Notes: generated by a model not told the origin, from the letters alone. Shown: positions 44,905 to 54,827, counted from the stretch's first letter. The stretch: DNA of 64,000 nucleotides from Paenibacillus sp. Root52 (GCF_001426865.1 NZ_LMFO01000029.1:124001-188000), one strand, 5' to 3'. Translations and numbers: made by a program.

Positions 44905-45564
44905 ATGAAATTTCAAAGAAATGATAAAGTCCTTTTTATCGGGGATTCCATTACAGATTGCGGACGTGAACATCCTGTCGGGGAAGGAAGCAATGGTCTA
45001 GGACACGGTTACGTAGCCCAAGTGTATGCTCTGCTTCGTTCCATATATCCTGAATTGATGTTACGTGTGCAAAATGTGGGTAATGGTGGGAATACGATTC
45101 GTGATCTCAAGCAGCGCTGGGATCGGGACGTCCTTGATCTTAAACCAGACTGGTTGACCATCATGATCGGAATTAATGATGTATGGCGTCAATTTGACAA
45201 TCCATTATCTACAGACTCACATGTATTCCTTGAGGAATATGAATCCACACTGCGAGAGCTGGTTGCATCGGTTCGTCCAAGCCTAAAAGGACTTGTGCTT
45301 ATGACGCCTTATTATTTGGAAGCGAATCCAGAAGATCCAATGCGTGCTACGATGGACATTTATGGTGAAGCTGTGCGCAGAGTTGCTGCGGAATTCGATG
45401 CAATCTATGTGGACACACAGGCTGCTTTTGCTCCATTCTGGGATCATTATTATACTTCGGTTCTGACGTATGACCGGGTGCATCCGGATGCAACAGGTCA
45501 CATGGTGTTGACGAAGGCGTTTCTAGATGCGGTTGGATTCGAATGGTCAGGTGGAACCAAGTAA
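44905..45564 (+). CDS. SGNH hydrolase, carbohydrate-esterase-like
   Basis: 219-aa hydrolase with blocks FIGDSITDCGR (Ser), VGNGGNTIRDL (Gly), IGINDVWR (Asn) and YDRVHPDATGH (Asp/His). No signal peptide, hence cytosolic. The open frame reaches back into the previous gene, but AGGAGAAA before the ATG at 44905 and the block I position fix the start. Close relatives in hemicellulose and pectin clusters deacetylate imported oligosaccharides. It lies between another esterase and an SMP-30 protein in one likely operon. Confidence 0.85.
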   Translation: MKFQRNDKVLFIGDSITDCGREHPVGEGSNGLGHGYVAQVYALLRSIYPELMLRVQNVGNGGNTIRDLKQRWDRDVLDLKPDWLTIMIGINDVWRQFDNPLSTDSHVFLEEYESTLRELVASVRPSLKGLVLMTPYYLEANPEDPMRATMDIYGEAVRRVAAEFDAIYVDTQAAFAPFWDHYYTSVLTYDRVHPDATGHMVLTKAFLDAVGFEWSGGTK

Positions 45565-45661
45565 CGGACAGATTTATTTGTGCAAAAGTTTGCTATATTC
45601 CTATCTTCTCGGCACGGAAAACCTGGACTTAAACATGCACTTATAGAAAGGATGCGATGAA

Positions 45662-46564
45662 ATGAGTAGCTTGAACATTGCGGTACATAGTCATGCGTTG
45701 TTGGGAGAAGGTCCAAGCTGGGACGCTGAACAAGGTCGCTTGTTATGGGTCGATATCGAAGGCTTCAAGGTACATGTCTTTGATCCGTCTACAGGTAGTG
45801 ATCAGGCTTATGATGTGGGTGAACATGTAGGAGCCGTTGTTCCTTATCGTAGAGATGAAGTCATCGTGGCTTTGCGAAGTGGATTCCATGCTTTTCATCT
45901 GGGGACAGGACAACTTCAACGTATTGATGAAGATCCGGAACAAGACATTGAAACGAACCGTTTCAACGATGGTAAGTGTGATGCCCGTGGAAGATTCTGG
46001 GCAGGGACGATGGGGATGGGCAATGGTGATCGAGAAACGGGAGCCTTATATTGTTTAGAGGAAGGTAAGCCAGTTAGGAAAATGGTTGATCATATCTCCA
46101 CCTCTAATGGTCTGGGCTGGAGTGTGGATCATCGTTCAATGTATTATATCGACACACCTACAAGATCCATAGATCGGTTCGATTATAATTTGGAAGAGGG
46201 CAGCATCGCCAATCGTACTTCGATCATCTCCATTCCTGAGGAAATGGGCTATCCTGATGGCATGTCAGTAGATGCAGAAGGGATGTTATGGGTTGGGCAT
46301 TGGGGCGGAGGACGTATTACACGTTGGAACCCTGATACAGCTGAACTGCTTGAACAGATCGTGGTGCCTGCTGATCAGGTGACCTCGTGTTGTTTTGGCG
46401 GTACAGACTTGGAAGACCTCTACATTACGACTGCAAGAATTGGTATCTCCGATGAGCGACTCTTGGAAACCCCAGATGCAGGCTCTGTATTTGTCATTAA
46501 GCCAGGAGTGAAAGGGCAGAAAACCAATGCATATGGCAGCTTCAATCATCTAACTAGCGAGTAG
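45662..46564 (+). CDS. SMP-30/gluconolactonase-family protein
   Basis: 300-aa six-bladed beta-propeller of the SMP-30/gluconolactonase/LRE family. Metal ligands are visible in LGEGPSWD (Glu), TSNGLGWS (Asn) and YPDGMSVD (Asp). FNDGKCDARGRFWAGTM carries the substrate-side residues. Members hydrolyse sugar lactones such as glucono-, galactono- or arabinonolactone. AAAGGATG lies before the ATG. It is the last gene of the AraC-linked group and is followed by a terminator. Which lactone it handles is unknown; oxidative galactose or arabinose catabolism would fit. Confidence 0.87.
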   Translation: MSSLNIAVHSHALLGEGPSWDAEQGRLLWVDIEGFKVHVFDPSTGSDQAYDVGEHVGAVVPYRRDEVIVALRSGFHAFHLGTGQLQRIDEDPEQDIETNRFNDGKCDARGRFWAGTMGMGNGDRETGALYCLEEGKPVRKMVDHISTSNGLGWSVDHRSMYYIDTPTRSIDRFDYNLEEGSIANRTSIISIPEEMGYPDGMSVDAEGMLWVGHWGGGRITRWNPDTAELLEQIVVPADQVTSCCFGGTDLEDLYITTARIGISDERLLETPDAGSVFVIKPGVKGQKTNAYGSFNHLTSE

Positions 46565-46674
46565 TGAGTTGATTGAACGGTAAATTGGACTATGCCTGTT
46601 TTTGGATGGATAACTCAGCCATCGATCTCAGCATCGCATAAAATACTTTTATAGCATGTAAGTAAGGCCTTCTT

Positions 46675-46706
46675 AGGTTAGCCAGTGACTATTGGCTAAC
46701 CTTTTT
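46675..46706 (+). terminator. Rho-independent terminator after the lactonase gene
   Basis: AGGTTAGCCA pairs with TGGCTAACCT and is followed by TTTTTG. Confidence 0.88.
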
Positions 46707-47027
46707 GTTGTTCTTTTTTCAATAGGATAAAAGCTTCACTAAAAAAATAGTTCATGACGAGAATTGGAGCAGGAATTTGGTTTTTGCCAACGAATGTTAT
46801 TTATTGATAATATTTTACATTATTTGAATGGGGTATGGCGCTCAAGAGAAATTGTAAGTCGTAGGTCTTTAGTTACTTTTGTAAGCGCTTAATTAAGAGA
46901 GGCGGTGGGGCTTGTTCCGATATGAGGGCATAGGGCTAGAAATACGATATGCTTACGCATTAAGTCATCCTGAGACAACGGGATTGAACCGGATGTAATG
47001 AACATATTGAAGAGGAGGCGAAGTTAA
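46707..47027 (+). other. Promoter region of the xyloglucanase gene
   Basis: About 320 bp without a gene. It contains the cre-like sequence at 46880-46893 and the ribosome site GAGGAGG just before 47028. No second ORF or hairpin of note was seen. Confidence 0.5.
46880..46893. promoter_or_regulatory. Candidate cre-like site upstream of the xyloglucanase gene
   Basis: TGTAAGCGCTTAAT matches the cre consensus at 12 of 14 positions and contains the palindromic core TAAGCGCTTA typical of strong cre sites. Confidence 0.5.
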
Positions 47028-50000
47028 ATGAAAACGTTTTTGGGGAAATTGCGGATGGTCAGCCTAACGCTTGTTGTGGCTACAGCATCTTTAGGAATAC
47101 TGGCAGGTACAACGGAAGCTGCACCATCGGAGCCCTATCAGTGGAAAAGTGTAGTGACAGGTGCGGGTGGTGGCTTTGTTCCCGGTATTATTTTCAATGA
47201 ATCTGAGAAAGACCTAATCTACGCTCGTACAGATATTGGAGGAGCCTATCGGTGGAATGCGTCCAATGAGAGCTGGATTCCGCTGACTGATTTTGTCGGC
47301 TGGGACGACTGGAACAAAAACGGGGTAGATGCTCTTGCAACAGATCCAATTGACCCTGATCGAGTATATATGGCTGTTGGAACGTACACCAATTCATGGG
47401 ATCAAAATAACGGTTCCATCCTTCGATCAACGGATCGAGGTGATACTTGGCAGACAACGACTCTTCCGTTCAAGGTTGGCGGCAATATGCCAGGACGTTC
47501 GATGGGAGAACGGCTGGTCATTGATCCGAATGACAATCGTATTTTATATTTTGGTGCGCGAAGCGGCAACGGACTCTGGAAAAGCACAGATTATGGAGTA
47601 ACCTGGAGCAAAGTGACGAGCTTTCCGAATCCAGGTACCTACGTGCAAGATCCTAGTAACGATTACACCAGTGATATTGTTGGTCTAGCATGGATCACTT
47701 TTGATAAAACGACGGGTTCATCAGGACAAGCTACACAGACGATCTACGTGGGTGTGGCTGACCAAAACCAAAGTATCTATCGCAGCACGGATGCAGGCAC
47801 GACCTGGACGGCGGTTCCAGGCCAACCTACAGGCTTTTTGCCACACCATGGTGTGCTAGATTCGGATGGTAGCCTTTATATCTCATATAGCGACGGAGTA
47901 GGTCCGTATGATGGCGAGAAAGGCGACTTGTGGAAGTTTAACACCGCTACAGGTGCATGGACCAACATCAGTCCGGTGCCAAGCAGCAGCGCAGATAATT
48001 ATTTCGGGTATGGTGGACTCACAGTAGATGCGCAAAACCCTGGCACGTTAATGGTTGCTACCCTGAATTCATGGTGGCCAGATGCCAATCTGTTTCGCAG
48101 TAAGGATGGGGGGGATACCTGGACACGAATCTGGGAATTCGACGGTTACCCCAACCGTAAAATGCGTTATACACAAGACATAACAGCAGCTCCGTGGTTA
48201 ACATTCGGTGTTAATCCCGCTCCACCGGAAGTGTCTCCGAAGCTAGGATGGATGATCGGCGATCTGGAGATTGACCCCTTTGATTCGGATCGTATGATGT
48301 ATGGAACGGGTGCAACGATATATGGAAGTGATAATCTAACGAACTGGGATAGCGATACGAAAATTGATATTTCCGTGAAAGCCAAAGGTTTGGAGGAAAT
48401 AGCTGTACTGGATTTAATCAGTCCACCTAGTGGAGCACATCTAGTCAGCGGCGTGGGGGATGTTGCAGGTTTCCGTCATGATGATCTGGATCAACCCCCT
48501 GCAACGATTTTTACGAACCCCAATTATGCTTCAACAGAAAGTCTTGATTTTGCGGAGCTAAGTCCAGGAACGATGGTACGCGTAGGTAAAGCTGATTACA
48601 GTGCAGATCCAAATGCCAAATCAATCGGTTTATCCAGCGATGGTGGAACGACATGGTATAAAGCCAATGCTGAGCCTGCCGGCACAGCAGGGGGTGGCAC
48701 TGTAGCAATCTCAGCAGATGGAAATCGCCTGGTCTGGAGCACGTCAGATAAAGGTGTGTATTACTCTGCGACGAGTGGTAACTCATGGAACGCAAGTTCT
48801 GGCATACCTGCACAGGCTAAAGTCATATCCGATCGTGTCAACCCAAATAAGTTTTATGCATTTGCCGCAGGCAAAATCTACGTAAGTATCAATGGTGGAG
48901 CATCGTTCACGACTTCGGCAGCAACTGGTCTTCCTGTGGATGGTAATTCAGATCTGGATGCCGTTCCAGGCATTGAGGGAGAAATCTGGTTTGCGGGTGG
49001 TAATGAGGAAAGTGGCCCTTATGGACTATGGCGTTCAACAGATTCGGGAGCTAGCTTTAGCAAATTGTCTAATGTTGAAGAAGCCGATAGCATTGGTTTC
49101 GGTAAAGCAGCTCCCGGACAGGATGTCGTTGCACTATACACTATCGCCCAAATTGATGGTACACGTGGCTTCTTCCGTTCAGATGACGGCGGTGCAAGCT
49201 GGGTACGCATTAACGATGACCAGCACCAGTATGCTCGTGTAACCACAATTACTGGAGATCCTCGAATTTACGGAAGGGTGTATTTGGGAACGAATGGACG
49301 TGGCATTCTATACGCTGATCCAGTTGGTGGGAACAATGGTGGAGGAGAGAATCCTCCTATCTTGAATTCAGCTATTAATCCGTTGACAGCTGAATTTGAT
49401 CTGGCTACAGAACAACAGGCTGACATTTCGATTAACTTGACACTAAACGGAAATACGTTAAGTTCAATCCGTTCAGGCAACAGCACGCTAACCGAAGGTA
49501 CAGACTATACCATTTCAGGCAGCCAAGTCATTTTAAGCAAAACGTATCTAGCCACTTTACCTGTGGGCAAGGCCACACTCCTTTTTGTGTTTAGTGCAGG
49601 TAACGATGCCATTTTAAATCTGAATGTTAAAAATACAACTACACCTCATCCAGAGCCAACAGGTACTGTGCGAATCGAAATGTATAATGCGTCAACAGCA
49701 GCAACGGGCAGTTCGATTAATCCTAAGTTTAAGTTGACCAATACAGGTACCACAGCGCTCAATCTGGCAGACGTAAAGATCCGTTATTATTACACCATGA
49801 ATAGTAATGAACCACAGAACTTTTTCTGTGATTGGGCAACCGTTGGTGGCGCGAATGTGACTGGCACCTTCAGTGCCCTTCCAACGCCGGTAACCGGAGC
49901 GGATCATGTTCTTGAGATCGGATTTACGAGTACAGCAGGTACGCTTGACCCGGGTCAAAGTACGGAAATCCAAACACGCTTCTCCAAAAACAATTGGACC

Positions 50001-50114
50001 AATTATACGCAGACCGATGACTATTCCTTCGCTAGTAGCCACTCCACATATGCGGATTGGTCTAAAGTAACTGGTTATATTGCTGGAAATCTGCAATGGG
50101 GGATTGAACCTTAG
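47028..50114 (+). CDS. Secreted GH74 xyloglucanase with X2 and CBM3 modules
   Basis: 1028-aa extracellular enzyme. A signal peptide (about residues 1-30) ends near TTEA-AP. GH74 twin seven-bladed propellers follow (about 35-775), with repeated Asp-box-like elements such as STDRGDTW, STDAGTTW and SDDGGASW. Likely catalytic aspartates lie in YARTDIGGAYRW (Asp69) and GVGDVAGFRHDD (Asp478). A CBM_X2 Ig-like module (about 780-865) and a C-terminal CBM3 cellulose-binding module (about 875-1028, GTVRIEMYNAS to GNLQWGIEP) complete it. The same architecture is known in Paenibacillus xyloglucanases. It cuts the xyloglucan backbone outside the cell while bound to cellulose. It has its own promoter and terminator, and a cre-like site suggests glucose repression. 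Confidence 0.95.
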   Translation: MKTFLGKLRMVSLTLVVATASLGILAGTTEAAPSEPYQWKSVVTGAGGGFVPGIIFNESEKDLIYARTDIGGAYRWNASNESWIPLTDFVGWDDWNKNGVDALATDPIDPDRVYMAVGTYTNSWDQNNGSILRSTDRGDTWQTTTLPFKVGGNMPGRSMGERLVIDPNDNRILYFGARSGNGLWKSTDYGVTWSKVTSFPNPGTYVQDPSNDYTSDIVGLAWITFDKTTGSSGQATQTIYVGVADQNQSIYRSTDAGTTWTAVPGQPTGFLPHHGVLDSDGSLYISYSDGVGPYDGEKGDLWKFNTATGAWTNISPVPSSSADNYFGYGGLTVDAQNPGTLMVATLNSWWPDANLFRSKDGGDTWTRIWEFDGYPNRKMRYTQDITAAPWLTFGVNPAPPEVSPKLGWMIGDLEIDPFDSDRMMYGTGATIYGSDNLTNWDSDTKIDISVKAKGLEEIAVLDLISPPSGAHLVSGVGDVAGFRHDDLDQPPATIFTNPNYASTESLDFAELSPGTMVRVGKADYSADPNAKSIGLSSDGGTTWYKANAEPAGTAGGGTVAISADGNRLVWSTSDKGVYYSATSGNSWNASSGIPAQAKVISDRVNPNKFYAFAAGKIYVSINGGASFTTSAATGLPVDGNSDLDAVPGIEGEIWFAGGNEESGPYGLWRSTDSGASFSKLSNVEEADSIGFGKAAPGQDVVALYTIAQIDGTRGFFRSDDGGASWVRINDDQHQYARVTTITGDPRIYGRVYLGTNGRGILYADPVGGNNGGGENPPILNSAINPLTAEFDLATEQQADISINLTLNGNTLSSIRSGNSTLTEGTDYTISGSQVILSKTYLATLPVGKATLLFVFSAGNDAILNLNVKNTTTPHPEPTGTVRIEMYNASTAATGSSINPKFKLTNTGTTALNLADVKIRYYYTMNSNEPQNFFCDWATVGGANVTGTFSALPTPVTGADHVLEIGFTSTAGTLDPGQSTEIQTRFSKNNWTNYTQTDDYSFASSHSTYADWSKVTGYIAGNLQWGIEP

Positions 50115-50134
50115 TAGGTAATCAAGGTAATATA

Positions 50135-50185
50135 AGAAGTCCTGAGACGCCAAAATGATTCAACTTGGCCGGGGCTTCTTTTTTT
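50135..50185 (+). terminator. Terminator after the xyloglucanase gene
   Basis: AGAAGTCC pairs with GGGCTTCT (one G-U). An inner GCCAA/TTGGC stem adds to it, and seven T follow. Confidence 0.8.
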
Positions 50186-50280
50186 GTCGAAAAATAGTGT
50201 AATATAGGTATATACTATAGGGATCTCTGGTACTTTTGACCTCAGAGCCAACAGAAGATTCTGGAAGCTTCATAGGTTAT

Positions 50281-51361
50281 GACGGATTGTCAAGCCAAGT
50301 GCGACAGTTCCTCTGAAAAGGATTCGTGAGCGGTTCTCCAACTCAGGCACTTACGTGGTCTGTTATTGATCAAGTCCAGAGCGTTTTCCAGAGCTTCATC
50401 CGTAATTTGGGCGAAATCCGTCCCTTTGGGGAAAAACTCTCGCAGGAGGCCATTAGCATTTTCATTTGAGCCGCGTTGCCAGGAGGAATAGGGATCTGCA
50501 AAATACACCTGCACGCCATGAACGGCTTCCAGGCTGGTGTAACAGGCGAATTCCTTGCCACGGTCTGCGGTAGCGGTTTGAAATGCATGGACAGGGTACT
50601 GCGAAGCCGCTACCCCAAAGGCAATCTCCATGGACAATGCAGTACGATCCGGCATGCGAATCGCTGTGTACAAGCGGGTTTTCCGTTCGATGAATGTCGC
50701 TACACAGCCCTTGCTTCTCCCACGACCCGAGACCACCGTATCCAGTTCCCAATGGCCGAAGGTTTCTCGGTTGCGAATCTCTTTCGGACGCTGCGAGATG
50801 GGCTTGCCCACAGCAAACCGCCCGCGTGTTTCTGCCGGCTTCCGACGCTTCCCTTTGTGTCTGAGGACGGCAAGCACGCCTTTCACCAAGCGGCCTGTAT
50901 AAAGCCAACGATAGACCGTTTTAAAACCTACCATCGCTTGACCTTCCTGACGCAAACGCTCTACGATCTGTTCCGGAGACCAGGTCGCCTGAAGCTTTTC
51001 TTCGATGCGACTCGCCAGTTCTGGATTCCACTTCCCTGCGGAAACAGAGGCCTTACGACGCTGGACATAGCCCTCTTGAGCGTTCTCCGCGCCGTAGGTG
51101 TGTTCTGCTACTTTTCGGCGGAGTTCCCGGCCAATCGTAGCATGATGTCTGCCGAGTTCTTTTGCAATCGCTCGGGTACTTTTTCCCTGCTTGTGGAGGA
51201 TTTCTAGCTTGCTACGTTCGAATATGCTAAGATGTGTGTAGCTCATGGTGGATTCTCCTTGTGTGAATGGTTGTGTGAGAACTTTCATTCTACACGAATC
51301 CGGCCATGGGCCATTTTTTATTTATTTCCAGCGGGTGTCGCACTTCATATTACAATCCATC
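50281..51361. mobile_element. IS30-family insertion sequence, apparently complete
   Basis: 1081-bp element with one transposase gene. The ends are inverted repeats: left 50281-50306, right 51336-51361, identical at 20 of 26 positions (shared GGATTGT and AAGTGCGACA blocks). A flanking TTAT at 50277-50280 and 51362-51365 is a plausible 4-bp target duplication. Base composition of the gene is clearly more GC-rich than its neighbours. It landed between the xyloglucanase terminator and the yesN promoter. Confidence 0.85.
50290..51246 (-). CDS. IS30-family transposase
   Basis: 318-aa DDE transposase. The N-terminal HTH (MSYTHLSIFERSKLEIL, then STRAIAKELGRHHATIGREL) binds the ends. The catalytic triad is visible in HWELDTVVSGRG (Asp), TADRGKEFACY (Asp) and SSWQRGSNENANGLLRE (Glu). 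The start is the ATG at 51246 with AAGGAGAA upstream. The frame is open 14 codons further but lacks a site there. The stop codon lies inside the left inverted repeat. The gene is intact, so the element may still be active. Confidence 0.95.
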   Translation of the reverse strand: MSYTHLSIFERSKLEILHKQGKSTRAIAKELGRHHATIGRELRRKVAEHTYGAENAQEGYVQRRKASVSAGKWNPELASRIEEKLQATWSPEQIVERLRQEGQAMVGFKTVYRWLYTGRLVKGVLAVLRHKGKRRKPAETRGRFAVGKPISQRPKEIRNRETFGHWELDTVVSGRGRSKGCVATFIERKTRLYTAIRMPDRTALSMEIAFGVAASQYPVHAFQTATADRGKEFACYTSLEAVHGVQVYFADPYSSWQRGSNENANGLLREFFPKGTDFAQITDEALENALDLINNRPRKCLSWRTAHESFSEELSHLA

Positions 51362-51394
51362 TTATAAAAAAAGGTGTAAATACACTGATTTTTG

Positions 51395-51408
51395 TGTAAC
51401 CGCTAACA
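51395..51408. promoter_or_regulatory. Perfect cre (CcpA) consensus upstream of yesN
   Basis: TGTAACCGCTAACA matches TGWAANCGNTNWCA at all 14 positions. It lies about 80 bp before the yesN start and about 30 bp outside the IS30 end. Confidence 0.68.
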
Positions 51409-51488
51409 CGTAACTGCGGCATACACGATATGAATAAGGTATAATTTGTAGAGATATAGAGGGAACACTAGATAAGGGGGTCGCGATC

Positions 51489-53039
51489 ATGAACCGGTTG
51501 TGTAAGGTATTGATTGTTGACGATGAATTTCTTGTAAGACAAGGGATTAAGCATCATATGAATTGGGAGGCGGAAGGCTTTCAGATCGTAGGCGAAGCCT
51601 CCAATGGTGAAGAAGGACTTGAGCAGGTTCGTATGCTGAATCCGGATATTGTTATTACCGACATTGTGATGCCTGTCATGGATGGTGAGATGTTTGTTCG
51701 TACATTAAAAGCACGTCATCCACAGATCGAAGTAATCGTACTTAGCAGCTTTAGTGAATTTGAATATGTTCGCTCGACCCTTCAGCATGGAGCGGCAGAT
51801 TATATTTTGAAACCCAAATTGGATACGAATGAATTGTTAGAGGTGCTTCAGCGCACGGCGGGCAAAATTCCCGAATTGCAGTTTGAACCTTCGCATGATG
51901 GTTGGCGTCTTGGACAATTAATGGAGAAAATGCTCTCAGGTTTCACCCTCAGTGAGGATGAAGAGATGGATGTCGTCCAAGAGACGTTTCCGCACACATG
52001 CTTCCGTCTGCTTGTATTCCGACTCAAAGACTCGGCTACGAAGCAGCATATGCACATAGACAAAGAACAGATGGCATCGGCGCTTAAGAAACATCTGCCA
52101 GATGTAGAATACGCACTGGTACCAGCCGAAGGCGAACTGCCTGTTGTATTGCTTAATGTTGATCCTGTGAAGGATGATTGGATGGTTGACCGGATCAAAC
52201 ATCTAGCTGTCGATCATGAGGCGGGGGAACCTGGCTCTTCGTGGGCGCTGAGTGATAGCTTTACTTCTTTTGAAGCGATGGGTGAAGTGTACCGTAATCA
52301 TCTAGTCAAACTGAGGGAGTATCGTTTTTATTTTGAGGATCGTCCTCTCTTGGTGTACAGTGAACTTCCACCGCTGCATCCAGCTGGTTATCAGTTTAAT
52401 GTGAATATGTTCTTGCAGCATATTAAACGCAACCGCACAGAGGCAGCGAGAGAATATTTGCAGGATCATGCCAAGACTCTTGGCAGAGACTATATTGCAG
52501 ATGTGTTTGGCATTAAGTCTTTCCTCGGTAATCTCATCTTCAACGTGACGATCACACTCTCAGATATGGATGTTCAGTCCAGTACGTTAGAAGAGAGCAA
52601 GTACACGTATTTCAAAAATGTAGACGGGTCAACCACGCTTCGTGAAGCGATTGATGTATTGGATTCATTCATGAGAGAAGTGCAAGCTTGTACTTCTGGT
52701 GAAGGTAGTCGTAGAAGTGATCCCAACATGAAGATGTTGTTGGAATATATGCATGAGCATTTTGACCGGCCCCTTGGGCTTGCTGACGTAGCGAAGCATT
52801 TTCATTTTAATCCATCGTACTTATCCAGTTATTTCTCTTCTCACAAAAAAGAAGGCTTTAACGAATATCTGAACAAAATTCGAATTGAAAAGGCAGAGGA
52901 GCTCCTGCGATCGGATGATGTGACGATCTCTGAGATCAGCAGCATGGTAGGATATTCGGATCATAGTTACTTTTGCAAAGTGTTCAAAAAATTCACCGGA
53001 CTATCACCAAGCCGATACCGGCGCAAATTCTGGGCTTAA
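51489..53039 (+). CDS. yesN: YesN-type response regulator with AraC output domain
   Basis: 516-aa response regulator. The receiver (about residues 5-125) has VDDE at the acidic pocket and phospho-Asp58 in VITDIVMPVMDG, then PKLDTNELL near the end. A long middle region (about 140-400) follows, and then the C-terminal AraC DNA-binding domain with LADVAKHFHFNPSYLSSYFS and ISEISSMVGYSDHSYFCKVF. AAGGGGG lies before the ATG. The kinase gene follows 18 nt later. It likely activates the ABC transporter and GH2 genes just downstream in response to extracellular oligosaccharides. Confidence 0.92.
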   Translation: MNRLCKVLIVDDEFLVRQGIKHHMNWEAEGFQIVGEASNGEEGLEQVRMLNPDIVITDIVMPVMDGEMFVRTLKARHPQIEVIVLSSFSEFEYVRSTLQHGAADYILKPKLDTNELLEVLQRTAGKIPELQFEPSHDGWRLGQLMEKMLSGFTLSEDEEMDVVQETFPHTCFRLLVFRLKDSATKQHMHIDKEQMASALKKHLPDVEYALVPAEGELPVVLLNVDPVKDDWMVDRIKHLAVDHEAGEPGSSWALSDSFTSFEAMGEVYRNHLVKLREYRFYFEDRPLLVYSELPPLHPAGYQFNVNMFLQHIKRNRTEAAREYLQDHAKTLGRDYIADVFGIKSFLGNLIFNVTITLSDMDVQSSTLEESKYTYFKNVDGSTTLREAIDVLDSFMREVQACTSGEGSRRSDPNMKMLLEYMHEHFDRPLGLADVAKHFHFNPSYLSSYFSSHKKEGFNEYLNKIRIEKAEELLRSDDVTISEISSMVGYSDHSYFCKVFKKFTGLSPSRYRRKFWA

Positions 53040-53057
53040 AGTCAGAAGGATTAGATC

Positions 53058-54827
53058 ATGAAGAAATGGATGAACCGTTTATCGAGCCTGGGATTATTCC
53101 CTAAATTATTTCTAGTAATGGTCGTCAGCATCGTCCTGGTCTCTGTGCTTATTCTGTGGACGACCATTCATATGTCAACCAACCTATTTACAGATACGTT
53201 TAGCATAACGAACTCGAAGGTGCTTAGTCAGATTAAAACGAATTTTGAATCCTTTAATGATGCAGTTGCTGCTGTTACCAACAATGTAGCGCAGAGTGGA
53301 GCCATTCGTGGGTTCCTGTCGGAAGGCGATGCAGATTCCATCTCCATGGCAAAATCCTTCTATAATATGAGGGAAACGATGAATCGCGTTCAGACCATAA
53401 CCGAATCATATGAAGTAGGGATTACGATCGTTGGAATCAATGGACGGAGCTATTCCACCAATCGGGCTCATCTTCAGATGTCAGTGGATGAATTGAAGCA
53501 GGAGCCGATTACTATTCAAGCGGCCGAGTCGCCGAGTCGTCTTATCATTGATGATTTTCATAATGAGACTGACACTGGTAAACTGCAGATGATCTCTGCA
53601 ACTAAAGCGCTGACAGATCGAATGCGCAGTCGAATATACGGAACGTTGTATGTCACCATGAGAGAAGATGCGTTCCGGCAGTTCTATACCAGCTTTACAA
53701 GTCGAGGTAACGATGTCGTCATCATGAACGAAAAAGGCGAGATCGTGTCTTCTAATCGGGAGGATTGGATCGGAACAACACAGCAGGAATTGCTGTCCTA
53801 CGCACAGGAAATGAACGGAAGTCCCTCAAAAAACATTAATGCACGTGTAATGGGACAGGATAGCATAATTTTGTCCGAGTACTTGCCTTTCTATCGATTC
53901 TACCTGGTTAATGTGGTGGACAAAGAGCTCGCTATGGGTCAACTCATTGATATGAAGACCGTAGCTCTAATCTGTGCAGCTATTGTAGTAGGTGCTTTAA
54001 TCCTGGTATTCCTGATTACAAGTCAGATTACCAAGTCACTGCGTAGATTGGTGAAGCAGATGTCCAACATTACGAAGAGTGACCTCGACAACTATATCCC
54101 GGTAAGTGGCAGTTACGAGAGCAAGCAACTAGGTCATGCGTATAACTACATGCTTGATGAACTCCATGATTACGTGGATCAGTTAGTACAGACACAACGA
54201 GATCAGCGTAATGCAGAACTTGCGGCATTACAGAGCCAGATTAACCCACACTTCTTGTATAACACACTCGCTTCTGTCAAAGTCCTGGTGCAGCAGGGCA
54301 ACAAGGATCGCGCAGCAGAAACGATTAATGCACTTATTGGACTGCTACAGAATACGATCAGCAATGTAAGTGAGACGGTTACAGTGGAACAAGAAGTGGA
54401 GAATCTGAGAAACTACGTCTTCATCAATCACGTTAGATATGGAGGGCGGATCAAAGCAGCCTTCTATGTGGCTCCTGATTGTAATCACTATCATGTACCT
54501 AAGCTCGTCATTCAGCCTTTTATCGAGAATGCCTTTTTCCATGGATTTATCAAGAAGGAAACAGGTACGATTCATGTCTTGGTCTCTAGAGCAGGCGAGT
54601 CACTTATCTGCGAAATCATGGACAATGGTGACGGGATTGAAGGGCTTAATATGGGCGAGACGTTACCTAACCCAAAAAACAACCGTCAACTATTTAGTGG
54701 TATTGGCATTCGTAATGTACACGACCGGATCGAGCTATTATATGGTGCACCCTATGGTGTCACGATTATGAGTAATGTGGGAGAAGGAACACGAGTTACC
54801 GTTACACTTCCTTTGATTACGAACTGA
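53058..54827 (+). CDS. yesM: YesM-type sensor histidine kinase
   Basis: 589-aa membrane kinase. TM1 is at about residues 14-36, an extracellular Cache-like sensor at about 37-295, TM2 at about 300-322, and HAMP at about 323-375. The His_kinase motif is QINPHFLYNTLASVKVL with His398, followed by HATPase with VIQPFIENAFFHGF, DNGDGIEG and GIGIRNVHDRIELLYG. YesM-class kinases sense sugars directly or through a binding protein. It is co-transcribed with yesN, with the response regulator first, and ends in a strong terminator. Confidence 0.92.
   Translation: MKKWMNRLSSLGLFPKLFLVMVVSIVLVSVLILWTTIHMSTNLFTDTFSITNSKVLSQIKTNFESFNDAVAAVTNNVAQSGAIRGFLSEGDADSISMAKSFYNMRETMNRVQTITESYEVGITIVGINGRSYSTNRAHLQMSVDELKQEPITIQAAESPSRLIIDDFHNETDTGKLQMISATKALTDRMRSRIYGTLYVTMREDAFRQFYTSFTSRGNDVVIMNEKGEIVSSNREDWIGTTQQELLSYAQEMNGSPSKNINARVMGQDSIILSEYLPFYRFYLVNVVDKELAMGQLIDMKTVALICAAIVVGALILVFLITSQITKSLRRLVKQMSNITKSDLDNYIPVSGSYESKQLGHAYNYMLDELHDYVDQLVQTQRDQRNAELAALQSQINPHFLYNTLASVKVLVQQGNKDRAAETINALIGLLQNTISNVSETVTVEQEVENLRNYVFINHVRYGGRIKAAFYVAPDCNHYHVPKLVIQPFIENAFFHGFIKKETGTIHVLVSRAGESLICEIMDNGDGIEGLNMGETLPNPKNNRQLFSGIGIRNVHDRIELLYGAPYGVTIMSNVGEGTRVTVTLPLITN

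Noticed and set aside
50476..51207. 243-codon open frame antisense to the transposase
   Set aside because: It is entirely inside the IS30 transposase gene, whose catalytic motifs are clear. The antisense product has no plausible fold or start signal.
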